DNA of 64,000 nt from Carboxylicivirga longa (lineage in GTDB: Bacteria > Bacteroidota > Bacteroidia > Bacteroidales > Marinilabiliaceae), in contig NZ_JBNGOZ010000006.1 of assembly GCF_050589825.1 (NCBI RefSeq), positions 170,377 through 234,376 on the forward strand, given 5' to 3'. This document shows, piece after piece, positions 53,534 to 63,011 of the stretch. Numbering within the stretch: the first letter of the stretch is position 1; every line of letters begins with the position of its first letter. The notes beneath the pieces were generated by a model. It saw nothing but the letters and a program-made list of their open reading frames with translations. It was not told the origin of the DNA and searched no databases. The translations under genes were made by a program, and so were the position numbers.

Positions 53534-55846
53534 TTAGAAGGGATACCCGATGGCAAAATTGAAAGCTACATCGTCCCAGGTAATAGGTGTAACCCCTAAC
53601 TTCCAACGGTCGCCCGCAGGCAGCATTGGATCGCGCGCCTTAATCCCCATATCGAGACGAAACACGAAGTACTTAAAGTCGAGGCGGGTACCGGCACCCA
53701 CCCCCACGGCCAGCTGCTTATAAAACGAATCGAATTTAAACAAGCCTTTTGTATCAATTTCCTCATCACCCGAGGAGCGAATGGTCCAGATATTACCCAC
53801 ATCTATAAAGAAGGCACCTTCCAACATCCAAAATAACTTAAAACGATACTCAGCATTGGCTTCCAGCTTAATATCAGCCGTTTGGTTATAATAATTTAGC
53901 TTGGTCTCTTCGTAGGAACCCGGCCCCAAACCTCTAACCGGCCAGGCCCTGATGCTATTGGCGCCACCGGAGAAATATCGCTTTTCGAAAGGCAAAACCG
54001 TTAGGTTACCATAAGGATAACCAACCCCTAAAAACATGCGGTAAGCAAAAGAATTGATTTTATTGACCTTGATATGATAACGCCACTCCACATCCCCTTT
54101 CACATATTGGGCATAACGAATACCCAGCAACTCATTGTAATCTCCGGTACCGGATGAACCAACCAGGGAGTAGATTCCGTCAAGCACATTACCTGCCGAC
54201 TGCAAGTTGGCCTGAAAATAATGATAGTTCCGGGTACTGCTTAAGGACTGCTCATTGTAGATAAAAGTATAGGAGGTACTACTAATCAAATGATCCTGAT
54301 AACTATACTTTAAAAAAGTACTATCAATACTGGCTTTAAAATCCGGATCAATATAAGGCACATTAATCACACTAAAATCAACGGGCGATAAAATGTGGGT
54401 TACAAGAGGAGATGATTTCCAGGTGTACCCAATACGACCATTGGCAATGGTACGCGTATAATCGGGACGTCGCTGATAGTTATAGGCCAGCGTAAAGTTC
54501 GTGCGCGGATTAAAGCGGCGTCGAAAATTATCAACCTTAAAAGGCACCATAAACTTAGGAAAGGTCAGAGTGGCATCACCGCCAAATTCACGGGTCTGAA
54601 AAGTAGAATTATCTTTTGCCCGCTGATTCTCACCTGCCAGTCGAAAGCGCATATCAAACACCTCGCCGCCGCGAAAGAAGTTTTTGTGCTTGTATTTAAA
54701 ACTACCGGCAGCCCCTAGGTAACCGGATGAATTGGTTCCTTCGATATCCACCGTATAACTTTGCAGCTTAGATGACGACAGCTGTATAAAGCATTGCAGA
54801 TAGCCATTACCTTCAGCATCATAAACACCTTCCATTTCGCGAAAACGAATATTAACGAAACGAAACAACTGTAGTTCTGACAGTAGCAATTGTGTTTTAT
54901 TCACCAACTCCTGACTATAAAAATCACCCGGGAAAATGTAGTTGGAATTAACCAGTACATCCGCCCTGAACTTCAAGTTTTCGCCATACAGAATTTTACA
55001 CCCACCATATTCCAGACTGTCAAAACGACTCAGATAATCGGGTTGACGAACGGCTTTCTGCGGGTCGTAACCCACCAGAAAATACACATCCTTCACCTTA
55101 AACTTACGGTGACCAACAACAGTGTCCTTTTGTCCGGGTCGCGACAGACGATCCTTAATCACAATCAGAGAATCATTTACAGTATAATTATTACGGGCAC
55201 TGTCGGCCAAAAAATACACGTACTCTTTACGAAAACCATAGTAGCCTTCGTTTCGAAGCATCTTGGTGATACGGGCCCTTTCCTGGTCATGTAGATCGGC
55301 ATCAAATGGCGATCCGGGTTTTAGCAAAGCCTTCGTTGTATCGCGATAGATATACTTACGCAATGAATCATCATCGACCCGATAAGAAAGCTGATTAATA
55401 CTGTAACGCTCGCCGGCCTCTATGGTGTAACGCACCTTTGCCTTCTTATTCTTCAAAAACAGAACCGTATCGCTTACCTGGGCATTATAATACCCTTTAT
55501 TGTGCAAAAACAAGGTCAGCTGCTCATTGGATTTTTCCTTCAGCAGCTCATCGTAAAGTACCGGTTCCTCGCCAATGCGGCGCAGCCAACGACTGAAACC
55601 ACTGGTACCATTGCGCCCTGATAAATTATAAAGACCCAGATGAAAGCGCCAGAAACCAAGTATTTTTACATTTTCCTTCTGTCGGATGTAATACTTTAAC
55701 TCTTCCTTGGTAAGGTCTTTGGCCTGATTATCAACCTCCACCTTATTCAGCAAATACTTACCTTCAGGAACATATTTTGTTGACCGGCATCCCCAGATAC
55801 CCATCATCATTATCAAGCCAACAACCAGAAGATATTTATGCCCCAT
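53534..55846 (-). CDS. tamL: TamL, lipoprotein TamA/BamA-family outer-membrane assembly protein
   Basis: 770 residues from ATG 55846. A lipoprotein signal MGHKYLLVVGLIMMMGIWGC with lipobox GIWGC sets this start; the frame is open to 55876. POTRA domains occupy about residues 30-390 (YVPEGKYLLNKVEVDN; the repeats include IEAGERYSINQLSYRVDD), followed by the 16-stranded barrel with the lid motif near GGANSIRAWPVRGLGPGSY (the xRGF/Y-type motif) and a C-terminal strand ending in Phe (FNFAIGYPF). The lipid-anchored TamA homologue is characteristic of Bacteroidota. Confidence 0.94.
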   Translation of the reverse strand: MGHKYLLVVGLIMMMGIWGCRSTKYVPEGKYLLNKVEVDNQAKDLTKEELKYYIRQKENVKILGFWRFHLGLYNLSGRNGTSGFSRWLRRIGEEPVLYDELLKEKSNEQLTLFLHNKGYYNAQVSDTVLFLKNKKAKVRYTIEAGERYSINQLSYRVDDDSLRKYIYRDTTKALLKPGSPFDADLHDQERARITKMLRNEGYYGFRKEYVYFLADSARNNYTVNDSLIVIKDRLSRPGQKDTVVGHRKFKVKDVYFLVGYDPQKAVRQPDYLSRFDSLEYGGCKILYGENLKFRADVLVNSNYIFPGDFYSQELVNKTQLLLSELQLFRFVNIRFREMEGVYDAEGNGYLQCFIQLSSSKLQSYTVDIEGTNSSGYLGAAGSFKYKHKNFFRGGEVFDMRFRLAGENQRAKDNSTFQTREFGGDATLTFPKFMVPFKVDNFRRRFNPRTNFTLAYNYQRRPDYTRTIANGRIGYTWKSSPLVTHILSPVDFSVINVPYIDPDFKASIDSTFLKYSYQDHLISSTSYTFIYNEQSLSSTRNYHYFQANLQSAGNVLDGIYSLVGSSGTGDYNELLGIRYAQYVKGDVEWRYHIKVNKINSFAYRMFLGVGYPYGNLTVLPFEKRYFSGGANSIRAWPVRGLGPGSYEETKLNYYNQTADIKLEANAEYRFKLFWMLEGAFFIDVGNIWTIRSSGDEEIDTKGLFKFDSFYKQLAVGVGAGTRLDFKYFVFRLDMGIKARDPMLPAGDRWKLGVTPITWDDVAFNFAIGYPF

Positions 55847-55934
55847 TGTAATTTTACTAATTCTCCTTTGGAACAAGGATTGAATCCAAATCGTTTAATT
55901 TGCCCTAAAGATATTTAATTCACGTGATATGATA

Positions 55935-55942
55935 TAACTTTG
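55935..55942 (+). promoter_or_regulatory. -7 element of the TrmH-family gene
   Basis: TAACTTTG, perfect match; predicted start near 55950, which makes the upstream ATG at 55953 almost leaderless and supports the ATG at 55980. Confidence 0.48.
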
Positions 55943-55979
55943 CGGCCTAAACATGCTTCACCAACAAAACGGCGTACTA

Positions 55980-56768
55980 ATGCTCAGTAAAAACAAACAA
56001 AAATTTATCCTATCACTGACCAGAAAAAAAAATCGTGATCAACAGGGCTTGTTCGTTGCCGAAGGGCATAAACTGGTAAGCGATTTACTTAGCTCCAAGG
56101 CACATGTACACACGCTTGTAGCCACTTCTCAATGGCTGGCATCCCATCCGCAGCCAACTGCTCGCAACTTTGAAATTATTGAAGCTGACCAGGCCGCCAT
56201 TAAAAAAATATCAACCCTGAAAAGTCCGCCGGACGTAGTGGGTATTTTTCTACAAGATAAAAACCCACTGACCATTACCGACCTGCGGAATTCCCTCAGC
56301 CTCTTCCTGGATGAAGTGCAGGATCCGGGCAACCTGGGCACCATTGTCCGATTGGCTGATTGGTTTGGCATACAACACATTATATGCACCCCCACCTGCG
56401 CTGATATTTACAATCCTAAAACCATACAATCGACCATGGGAGCCATTGCTCGCGTGGATGTTCACTACCGAGATGCTTCCGTGTTTCTCAGCGAATACAA
56501 AAAGCTAGAACTTCCGGTTTACGGCACTTTTCTCGATGGCGATAATATTTATTCGGAAACACTTTCGAATACCGGGTTGATTGTAATGGGTAACGAAGGA
56601 AAAGGGATTAGTAAAGCAGTGGAGTCAGCGGTGTCGCACCGACTATTTATCCCGGCTTACCCGGCCGACCTGCCTACTTCCGAATCCCTGAATGTATCGG
56701 TGGCAACCGCCATCACCTGTGCCGAATTCAGGCGTCAGGCAACAGCTAGTCCAAGCTCTTCCCGGTAA
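55980..56768 (+). CDS. TrmH/SpoU-family RNA 2'-O-methyltransferase
   Basis: 262 residues from MLSKNKQKFILS, the usual start for this subfamily; an ATG at 55953 adds nine residues. N-terminal substrate-binding domain (about 1-95, FVAEGHKLVSDLL) and C-terminal trefoil-knot SPOUT domain: LFLDEVQDPGNLGTIVRLAD (motif 1), TGLIVMGNEGKGIS (motif 2), IPAYPADLPTSESLNVSVAT (motif 3). Methylates a ribose in rRNA or tRNA; the target base is not predictable. Its last 23 bases overlap the convergent FAD-protein gene. Confidence 0.94.
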   Translation: MLSKNKQKFILSLTRKKNRDQQGLFVAEGHKLVSDLLSSKAHVHTLVATSQWLASHPQPTARNFEIIEADQAAIKKISTLKSPPDVVGIFLQDKNPLTITDLRNSLSLFLDEVQDPGNLGTIVRLADWFGIQHIICTPTCADIYNPKTIQSTMGAIARVDVHYRDASVFLSEYKKLELPVYGTFLDGDNIYSETLSNTGLIVMGNEGKGISKAVESAVSHRLFIPAYPADLPTSESLNVSVATAITCAEFRRQATASPSSSR

Positions 56769-58320
56769 CAAAGGCCCAGGCCTTTTCGGCACAACGCTCA
56801 CCATCAATGGCCGATGAGGCAATGCCTCCGGCATATCCCGCACCCTCACCGCAGGGATACAGGCCTTCAATTTGAATATGCTGCAAACTAACCCTGTCGC
56901 GCGGAATACGGACAGGCGAAGACGTACGACTCTCCACTCCTACTACCAGCGCCTCATTGGTTACAAAGCCACGCGCCCGCCGATCGAAATAATCGAGCCC
57001 CTTACGCAGGCGCATCCCTATATTTTCGGGTAACCAAAAATGCAGGGGTGATGCCACCAGGCCGGGCACATATGAGCACTCGGGCAAATCGAACGAGAGC
57101 TGACCATCTACAAAATCAGCCAGTCGTTGCGCCGGGGCTACCACGCCACTACCACCATTCACAAAAGCCAAACGCTCCAGCTCCTGCTGATAGGCCAAGC
57201 CACCCAGTACCCCTTTATTCTGAAACTCACCTATATCTTCCGGACGTACCTCGACCACCATGCCTGAGTTTGCCCATGGTGAGTTACGACGCGATGGCGA
57301 CATGCCATTCACCACCATTTCATCGGCGTCGGTCATAGCCGGCACAATAAAACCACCGGGGCACATACAAAACGAATAGACACCCCGTTCATCCATCTGA
57401 CACGATAAGCTATAGGTGGCCGCAGGCAAATAATCGCCACGCCCTTTTGGAGAGTGATATTGAATCTGATCAATCAGCTCCTGCGGATGCTCCACACGCA
57501 CACCCATAGCCCAGGTTTTAGCCTCCAGAGCTACCTTATTATCATCCAGCATGTAATAAATATCGCGTGCAGAATGGCCGGTAGCCAGCACTACTGCCGC
57601 TGCATACAGGGTATCACCCTGCGCTGTTTCCACACCTTTAACGCGCTCATCTTTAATAATCAAATTACTAACCCGCGTATTAAAATGCACCTCGCCACCA
57701 GCATTAATGATGGATTGCCGCATGGCTTTAATCACTTCGGGCAACTTATCGGTTCCAATATGCGGATGGGCATCCACCAAAATATCATTGCTAGCACCAT
57801 GGAATTTAAACACCTCAAGAATCTTACGAAAATCACCCCGCTTAGTGCTACGGGTATATAGTTTTCCGTCGGAAAAAGTACCGGCGCCACCTTCCCCAAA
57901 GGCATAATTGGACTCTGTATCCACCGCCTCATTTCGGTTCAGCAGAGCCAGGTCTTTCTTACGCTCATTCACACCTTTGCCTCTTTCCAGCACGATGGGG
58001 CGCAGACCCATTTCAATCAGACGCAGGGCTGCAAAATAACCACCGGGTCCGGCACCCACAATCAGCACCTCCGGCTTATTGCGCACATTAGGATACTCAA
58101 ACACAAGGGGTTTTTCTATGGGCGGCTGCACATTCGCATAGGCCTCAATGTGCAGCTGTACGAGTACGATTTTTTTACGGGCATCAATGGAGCGCTTAAC
58201 CACACTGAGATGTGTTATCTTCTCGGGTGCCACCTTCATTTTTTTTGCCACTAAAGACCTGATTATACTATGATCGGCCGCCTCCCGGGGTGAAAGTCGT
58301 AAAACAATTTCGCGCTTCAT
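56746..58320 (-). CDS. FAD-dependent dehydrogenase/oxidoreductase (COG2509-like)
   Basis: 524 residues. An N-terminal domain of about 85 residues (RLSPREAADHSIIRSLVAKK ... VVKRSIDARKK) precedes the Rossmann FAD motif VLIVGAGPGGYFAALRLIEMG and ERGKGVNERKKD; a C-terminal FAD contact is GLYPCGEGAGYAGGIASS. This long form is widespread in anaerobes and is annotated as an uncharacterised FAD-dependent dehydrogenase; substrate unknown. The 3' end overlaps the TrmH-family gene by 23 bp, tail to tail. A TATTTTTG motif lies at 58379-58372, 50 bases upstream, but without a -33 box. Confidence 0.9.
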   Translation of the reverse strand: MKREIVLRLSPREAADHSIIRSLVAKKMKVAPEKITHLSVVKRSIDARKKIVLVQLHIEAYANVQPPIEKPLVFEYPNVRNKPEVLIVGAGPGGYFAALRLIEMGLRPIVLERGKGVNERKKDLALLNRNEAVDTESNYAFGEGGAGTFSDGKLYTRSTKRGDFRKILEVFKFHGASNDILVDAHPHIGTDKLPEVIKAMRQSIINAGGEVHFNTRVSNLIIKDERVKGVETAQGDTLYAAAVVLATGHSARDIYYMLDDNKVALEAKTWAMGVRVEHPQELIDQIQYHSPKGRGDYLPAATYSLSCQMDERGVYSFCMCPGGFIVPAMTDADEMVVNGMSPSRRNSPWANSGMVVEVRPEDIGEFQNKGVLGGLAYQQELERLAFVNGGSGVVAPAQRLADFVDGQLSFDLPECSYVPGLVASPLHFWLPENIGMRLRKGLDYFDRRARGFVTNEALVVGVESRTSSPVRIPRDRVSLQHIQIEGLYPCGEGAGYAGGIASSAIDGERCAEKAWAFVTGKSLD

Positions 58321-58386
58321 TCTTTGCTAATTAATTGATTATCCATCCTTGTAAGGGACGGTTTTGAACCGCAAAAATAAGCGAAT

Positions 58387-59106
58387 TTATTCAAAATAGA
58401 ATGTAAGGCTAAATATTCTCGATTGTAGCTTGCTGAGCGCCTCGGTATAAACCTCATCGCCGGGCTCGCCTGTACCCTTGGGATCGAGCATATCGGAGAG
58501 GCCAATCGACATCTTTGCCTCCACCGACAAACGAAAATAAGTAAGGTAAAAATCAAAGCCGGCTCCCACCTCAAGATAACCATCCAGGGACGTGAGCAAG
58601 AGTCCGTCCTGTTTATTCTTGGCAAGATCGTAACGCGTATTGAAGCCCCCAACTATATAGGGCTTGGCATTATGCATCCTGAAGGCATTGTATTTGAGTA
58701 ATATGGGAAATTCCAGAAAGGTGGATTTTATCTTTAGCGGCTCTTCTTCGTACTCGATAAAATTACCTTCCGCATCATATTTGGCAAAGCGAAGGTTACG
58801 CTGCCCAAAGCTAATACCCGGCAAAAAGCGGAGGTTCAGGTTACGTGTGAGGCGGTAACTGGACACGATACCAATGTTCAAACCCGGCGTAAGCGAAGTA
58901 ACATCGCCATAGCGCAGTACACCATCGCTGCCCACTACGCCCGTGTTGTACACGCGAAAATCCATGGTATTAACACCTATGAGAAAACCAAAGTGAAGCG
59001 GGCGCTCATCAAAAGAACGCAGGTTGGCAATACGGCTATTCTTTCCCTGACCGAAGGCTACTGCCAACTGCACGCACGCAAATATCAGAAGTACTATCTT
59101 TTTCAA
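58387..59106 (-). CDS. porT: PorT-family outer-membrane beta-barrel protein (type IX secretion)
   Basis: 239 residues with signal peptide (MKKIVLLIFACVQLAVAFGQ). The mature part is a barrel with HFGFLIGVNTMDFRVYN, NLNLRFLPGISFGQRNLRF, FLEFPILLKYNAFR and a C-terminal FSLTFYFE strand. PorT is required for type IX secretion in Porphyromonas gingivalis, and this copy is next to ubiE, the arrangement common in the phylum. 44 bp after ubiE. Confidence 0.9.
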   Translation of the reverse strand: MKKIVLLIFACVQLAVAFGQGKNSRIANLRSFDERPLHFGFLIGVNTMDFRVYNTGVVGSDGVLRYGDVTSLTPGLNIGIVSSYRLTRNLNLRFLPGISFGQRNLRFAKYDAEGNFIEYEEEPLKIKSTFLEFPILLKYNAFRMHNAKPYIVGGFNTRYDLAKNKQDGLLLTSLDGYLEVGAGFDFYLTYFRLSVEAKMSIGLSDMLDPKGTGEPGDEVYTEALSKLQSRIFSLTFYFE

Positions 59107-59150
59107 AGGCGCTATTTCTTTTTACTTAATAAAACTGAATTATTAGTTTT

Positions 59151-59879
59151 TTATTGCACGCGCTTTTCCGATAAATAGATGGTGGCAATACCCATGGTCT
59201 GCTTGTAACGACGCAGGGGTGTCATTCCAGCCTTAATCAGCTCATCATCAAATTTTTCACCATCAGGAAAACTTAGCACCGACTCGGGCAAGTAAGTATA
59301 GGCCGCCTTATCATTGGATATCAGTCCACCCAACGAGGGCAAGATATACCTAAAGTAAAAAAGATACAACTGCTTAAACGGAAAATAAACGGGTTTTGAA
59401 AACTCCAATACAACCATTTTACCACCCGCCTTAAGCGTACGTGCCATATCGCTCAATCCCTTGTTCAGGTTTTCGAAATTACGCACACCAAAAGCCACCA
59501 TTACCGCATCAAAGGTCGCATCCTCAAAGGGTAAATTCTCCGAGTCGCCTTCCTGCACCGTAATAACATCCTGAAGGTTACGGCGAGCAATCTTATCTTT
59601 GGCCACCTTCAGCATTTCGCTTGATATATCAACACCCACAACCTTGCAGCCCAGACGCCGCTGCGCCTCCAGCGCCAAATCGCCCGTTCCTGTAGCCACA
59701 TCAAGCACCAGGGGCCGCTCCATATCTTTCAAAAGATTGATGGCCCGCTTCCGCCAACACTTATCAATACCCAGTGATAAAAAATGATTCAGAAAATCGT
59801 ATTTGGGAGCTATGTTGTTGAACATGCCTGCCACCTGCTTTTTCTTTGAGCCCTCGGCTGCATATGGTTTAACCGTCAT
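59151..59879 (-). CDS. ubiE: Demethylmenaquinone C-methyltransferase UbiE/MenG
   Basis: 242 residues. SAM-binding motif I VLDVATGTGDLALEAQRR, post-I VVGVDISSEMLKVAKDK, family signatures YDFLNHFLSLGIDKCWRK and GGKMVVLEFSKP. Last step of menaquinone synthesis. Has its own promoter overlapping the terminator of the upstream gene; probably co-transcribed with porT. Confidence 0.97.
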   Translation of the reverse strand: MTVKPYAAEGSKKKQVAGMFNNIAPKYDFLNHFLSLGIDKCWRKRAINLLKDMERPLVLDVATGTGDLALEAQRRLGCKVVGVDISSEMLKVAKDKIARRNLQDVITVQEGDSENLPFEDATFDAVMVAFGVRNFENLNKGLSDMARTLKAGGKMVVLEFSKPVYFPFKQLYLFYFRYILPSLGGLISNDKAAYTYLPESVLSFPDGEKFDDELIKAGMTPLRRYKQTMGIATIYLSEKRVQ

Positions 59880-59895
59880 CTATTACTATTTTCGT

Positions 59896-59926
59896 CAAAA
59901 ATATAAAAAAGGATGCCATTGACCAA
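59896..59926 (-). promoter_or_regulatory. Promoter of ubiE-porT
   Basis: Minus strand TTG (59926-59924), 20 bases, TATTTTTG (59903-59896). Predicted start near 59890, leader about 10 nt. The TTG sits in the loop of the terminator of the preceding gene. Confidence 0.6.
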
Positions 59927-59937
59927 CAGCATCCTTT
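59904..59937 (-). terminator. Rho-independent terminator of the TlpA-like gene
   Basis: Minus strand AAAGGATGC (59937-59929) pairs with GCATCCTTT (59916-59908), 12-base loop, then a T-run continuing to 59905. Confidence 0.84.
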
Positions 59938-59957
59938 CAGGTGATGGTTACACCCTC

Positions 59958-60476
59958 TTATAATCTTTTCTTAAGCGCCTCTTTCATAATCTCAAACTCT
60001 TTTACACTATAGCCTTTTGAGGCATACACCACTTTACCGGCTCTATCGATTATGTAATTGCGTGGGATTGACTCACTGGCAAATAGATTAAATATCTCTC
60101 GCTTTTCATCGGGACAAAAGGGCAGATCCAGGTTTCTTTTTTCTGCGAAAGCTCTCAATTCATCGACACTATGCTCTCGTCCAATCACCAGCAATACAAA
60201 ATCATTATGATCCTTATATTTCTCCCACACCTGCTGCTGCAACACCGGCAGCTCTTTTACGCAAGGCGGGCACCAAGTGGCAAAAAAGTTAATGAGCACC
60301 ACCTTACCTTTCAGGTCGGCATTACTTAGCTTACCATCAGGCGTCATTACCGTGAAAGAGGGCGCTACTTCTCCCACCTTCACCTTATCGGCGGAGGATG
60401 CTCCTGATCCCCCCATCAATACGCCGGCCACCAACAAAAGAGCCACCGTCAATAAAATATGTGTTTTGAATTTCAT
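59958..60476 (-). CDS. TlpA-like exported thioredoxin-fold protein
   Basis: 172 residues from ATG 60476 (MKFKTHILLTVALLLVAGVLM), which starts a clean signal peptide; the frame is open to 60524 but adds a non-hydrophobic leader. Thioredoxin fold with active-site Cys pair in FFATWCPPCVKELP, cis-Pro region SIPRNYIIDRAGKVV. Periplasmic thiol-disulphide exchange, for example in cytochrome maturation; partner unknown. 110 bp downstream of purL. Confidence 0.92.
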   Translation of the reverse strand: MKFKTHILLTVALLLVAGVLMGGSGASSADKVKVGEVAPSFTVMTPDGKLSNADLKGKVVLINFFATWCPPCVKELPVLQQQVWEKYKDHNDFVLLVIGREHSVDELRAFAEKRNLDLPFCPDEKREIFNLFASESIPRNYIIDRAGKVVYASKGYSVKEFEIMKEALKKRL

Positions 60477-60586
60477 ATAAAATATCATCTTATCAATTGC
60501 CATATGAAACTCGCCGCTAAACAATCATGTTCTTGTATGGAAAATACTGCTCTCGGCTCGCTTCATCTGACTACTTTAATACTAAA

Positions 60587-62803
60587 CTACTCTCCTTCTA
60601 CCCAAATCGCCAGCCTTTGTTCAAAGGCCTGCTTTAAGTCTTTAATAAACCCATAGGATTCATCGTCGATGCGCACCTCTCCTTTGGTGACATGTCCCAG
60701 AATGGAAAATGACACATCGGTACCCATCATATAATCCACAAAATCGTCCTGCTTCTCAGGCGACACAGATACCACCACACGACTCTGCGACTCGCCAAAC
60801 AAAAAGGCCTCTTTGCGTATTTCGGCGTCGGAAGTAATATCAAAGCCAAACTCAAGCGGAATGCACGATTCAAGTAGACTAAAAAAGAGTCCACCGTTGG
60901 ATACATCGTGTACCGATCGCACCAAACCATTCTTAATAACATTACGCACGGCAGCCTGCAAGTCACGTTCCTCCTCTACATCGTAGAATGGAGCGGCCGA
61001 TTTCTTAATATTTAAGATACTACTTGCATATTCCGAGGAGTTAACATCGTTACGTGAACGCCCCAACAAGAAAATCATATCACCCTTGTGACGGAACGAC
61101 AAGGTGCTATGATGTTTCTTATCATCAACAACCCCCACCATACCAATCACCGGTGTGGGCGTAATAGGCTTAAGATGTCCATTCTCAGAGCGCTGATTGT
61201 GAAAACTTACATTGCCGCTTACAACCGGCAAGGTATAATCATCGCAAGCCTTAGTAATTCCTTTAATAGCATTTACAAAAGTGCCATATACTCTGGGGTC
61301 GTAAGGATTTCCAAAGTTCAAGCAGTCAGAAAGGGCAACCGGACGACCACCAGCACACACGATATTACGAGCAGCCTCAGCCACGGCAATCTGCGCCCCC
61401 ACAAAAGCATCAGACTTCATGTAACGCGAGTTACAATCCATGGTTGCCACCAGTGTTTTATCAGAACCTTCGATGGGAATAAAGGCTGCATCAGCAGGGA
61501 AGTCTCCCTGACTATCATTGGTCTTACTGAACTTATCGGTTAACCACCTTTTGGAGGCGACATTGAGATTGGAAAGCATCGTTCTTACCACATCGGGGTA
61601 ATGATCAGGCTCATCATAAATATCAAGATTAATGGAAGGCAACGCTTCTGCCTGCTCCTCAAAAGATCGCTCGTAAACCGGGGCTGCATCGCCCAGCATA
61701 GCGATATTTACAGGAAGCTCAGCCACAGGCTCTCCTTTGTATGAACAGTTGACCAAACCTTTGTTATTCACCTTACCAATTACGGCCATAGCCAGCTCCA
61801 GAGGCTCAATCACGCGCTTCACCTTATCCAATTCATCGGGGGAAATACAAATTAAAATTCGTCCCCATGTCTGTGACAACAGCACATCTTTCACCGTCAG
61901 ATTTTTTTGACGTTGTGGAATGGCTTCCACATACAAATCAATACCAGAGTTGCCCCGTGCCGCCATTTCAATGGCGGCACCCACGACACCCTGAGTGCCT
62001 ATAGACTGAACACCGATCAACTTCACACACTCGGAAAGCTGCTGAACAGTCTCCAGTAATTCTTTCTCAATGGATACATCCATCATCTGATCAAGGGATA
62101 CCGGTGGAGTATCCAACTCGGCTAGCATGTCGGTTTCAAACACATCAGTGTCTACCCCATCCTTACCCGTGCGAGCACCGATGATGAGCACAAGATTACC
62201 CTCCCCCTCTGCACGGGCAAACAAAAGCTTATCCTTGGGCGCCACTCCAATGGCCATATTATTGACTATGGGCGTAGTATTGTAACCCCGTGAAAAAAAA
62301 GTTTCACCACCTAAAATAGGAACTTCAAAACCCCTTTCATACTCACAGATTCCTTCAGCCACCTCTTCGAACAACCAGCGTGCCGTATCGCGCTTACCAT
62401 CACCAAAGCGCAATGAGCTTAGAAAAGCAAGGGGCTTGGCACCCATGGTAAAAACATCGCGCATTACCACGCGAAGCCCCGTCAGTGCACCCAGGCGGGG
62501 CTGAATAGCGCAGGGGCTGTTGTGTGACTCAACCTTAAATACACACACATTGCCATCGCCCAAATCGACCACTCCGGCACTCTCATCACCGGCCTCCACG
62601 GGCACATCATCGCTTTTCGTGGGTAAGGTTTGCAGCCACTTTAACGAGTTCTTGTAACTGGCATGCTCTGACCACAGTCGTGAAAACAACTCCAGTTCCA
62701 AAGCATTAGGATGACGCTTTAAAAGTTCTTTTATCTTATCAAATTCTCCTGAAGTCAAATTGAGCTTCTCCGCCTCTTCTATTGTTGGTAATAATACACT
62801 CAT
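60587..62803 (-). CDS. purL: Phosphoribosylformylglycinamidine synthase subunit PurL
   Basis: 738 residues, the short form that works with separate PurQ and PurS. ATP-grasp-like AIRS fold repeated twice: LWSEHASYKNSLKWL, VFKVESHNSPCAIQPRLGA, and the second half with VATMDCNSRYM and SDCLNFGNPYDPRVYG. Converts FGAR and glutamine to FGAM in purine synthesis. No other purine genes are in the window. Confidence 0.97.
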   Translation of the reverse strand: MSVLLPTIEEAEKLNLTSGEFDKIKELLKRHPNALELELFSRLWSEHASYKNSLKWLQTLPTKSDDVPVEAGDESAGVVDLGDGNVCVFKVESHNSPCAIQPRLGALTGLRVVMRDVFTMGAKPLAFLSSLRFGDGKRDTARWLFEEVAEGICEYERGFEVPILGGETFFSRGYNTTPIVNNMAIGVAPKDKLLFARAEGEGNLVLIIGARTGKDGVDTDVFETDMLAELDTPPVSLDQMMDVSIEKELLETVQQLSECVKLIGVQSIGTQGVVGAAIEMAARGNSGIDLYVEAIPQRQKNLTVKDVLLSQTWGRILICISPDELDKVKRVIEPLELAMAVIGKVNNKGLVNCSYKGEPVAELPVNIAMLGDAAPVYERSFEEQAEALPSINLDIYDEPDHYPDVVRTMLSNLNVASKRWLTDKFSKTNDSQGDFPADAAFIPIEGSDKTLVATMDCNSRYMKSDAFVGAQIAVAEAARNIVCAGGRPVALSDCLNFGNPYDPRVYGTFVNAIKGITKACDDYTLPVVSGNVSFHNQRSENGHLKPITPTPVIGMVGVVDDKKHHSTLSFRHKGDMIFLLGRSRNDVNSSEYASSILNIKKSAAPFYDVEEERDLQAAVRNVIKNGLVRSVHDVSNGGLFFSLLESCIPLEFGFDITSDAEIRKEAFLFGESQSRVVVSVSPEKQDDFVDYMMGTDVSFSILGHVTKGEVRIDDESYGFIKDLKQAFEQRLAIWVEGE

Positions 62804-62848
62804 GGTTCCGCATTTTTAAATCGCCCTTTTATTCAGGACAAATTAATA

Positions 62849-62856
62849 TACATTTG
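62849..62856 (+). promoter_or_regulatory. Possible -7 element of the SDR gene
   Basis: TACATTTG matches the consensus; the -33 region is a T-run and the leader would be about 150 nt, so this is weak. Confidence 0.3.
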
Positions 62857-63011
62857 TAGGGAGTTATGGCTAAGTATCACATGATGAAAGTATAAAAAAT
62901 AACCCAATTCACAAACGGAGTGGCTCATTTATACGCAAGTGTTGAGAAACGTAAAAATTAAATACACGAATATCCGTTTTAGCTTGAGGAACGAATCATA
63001 AATTAACATTA

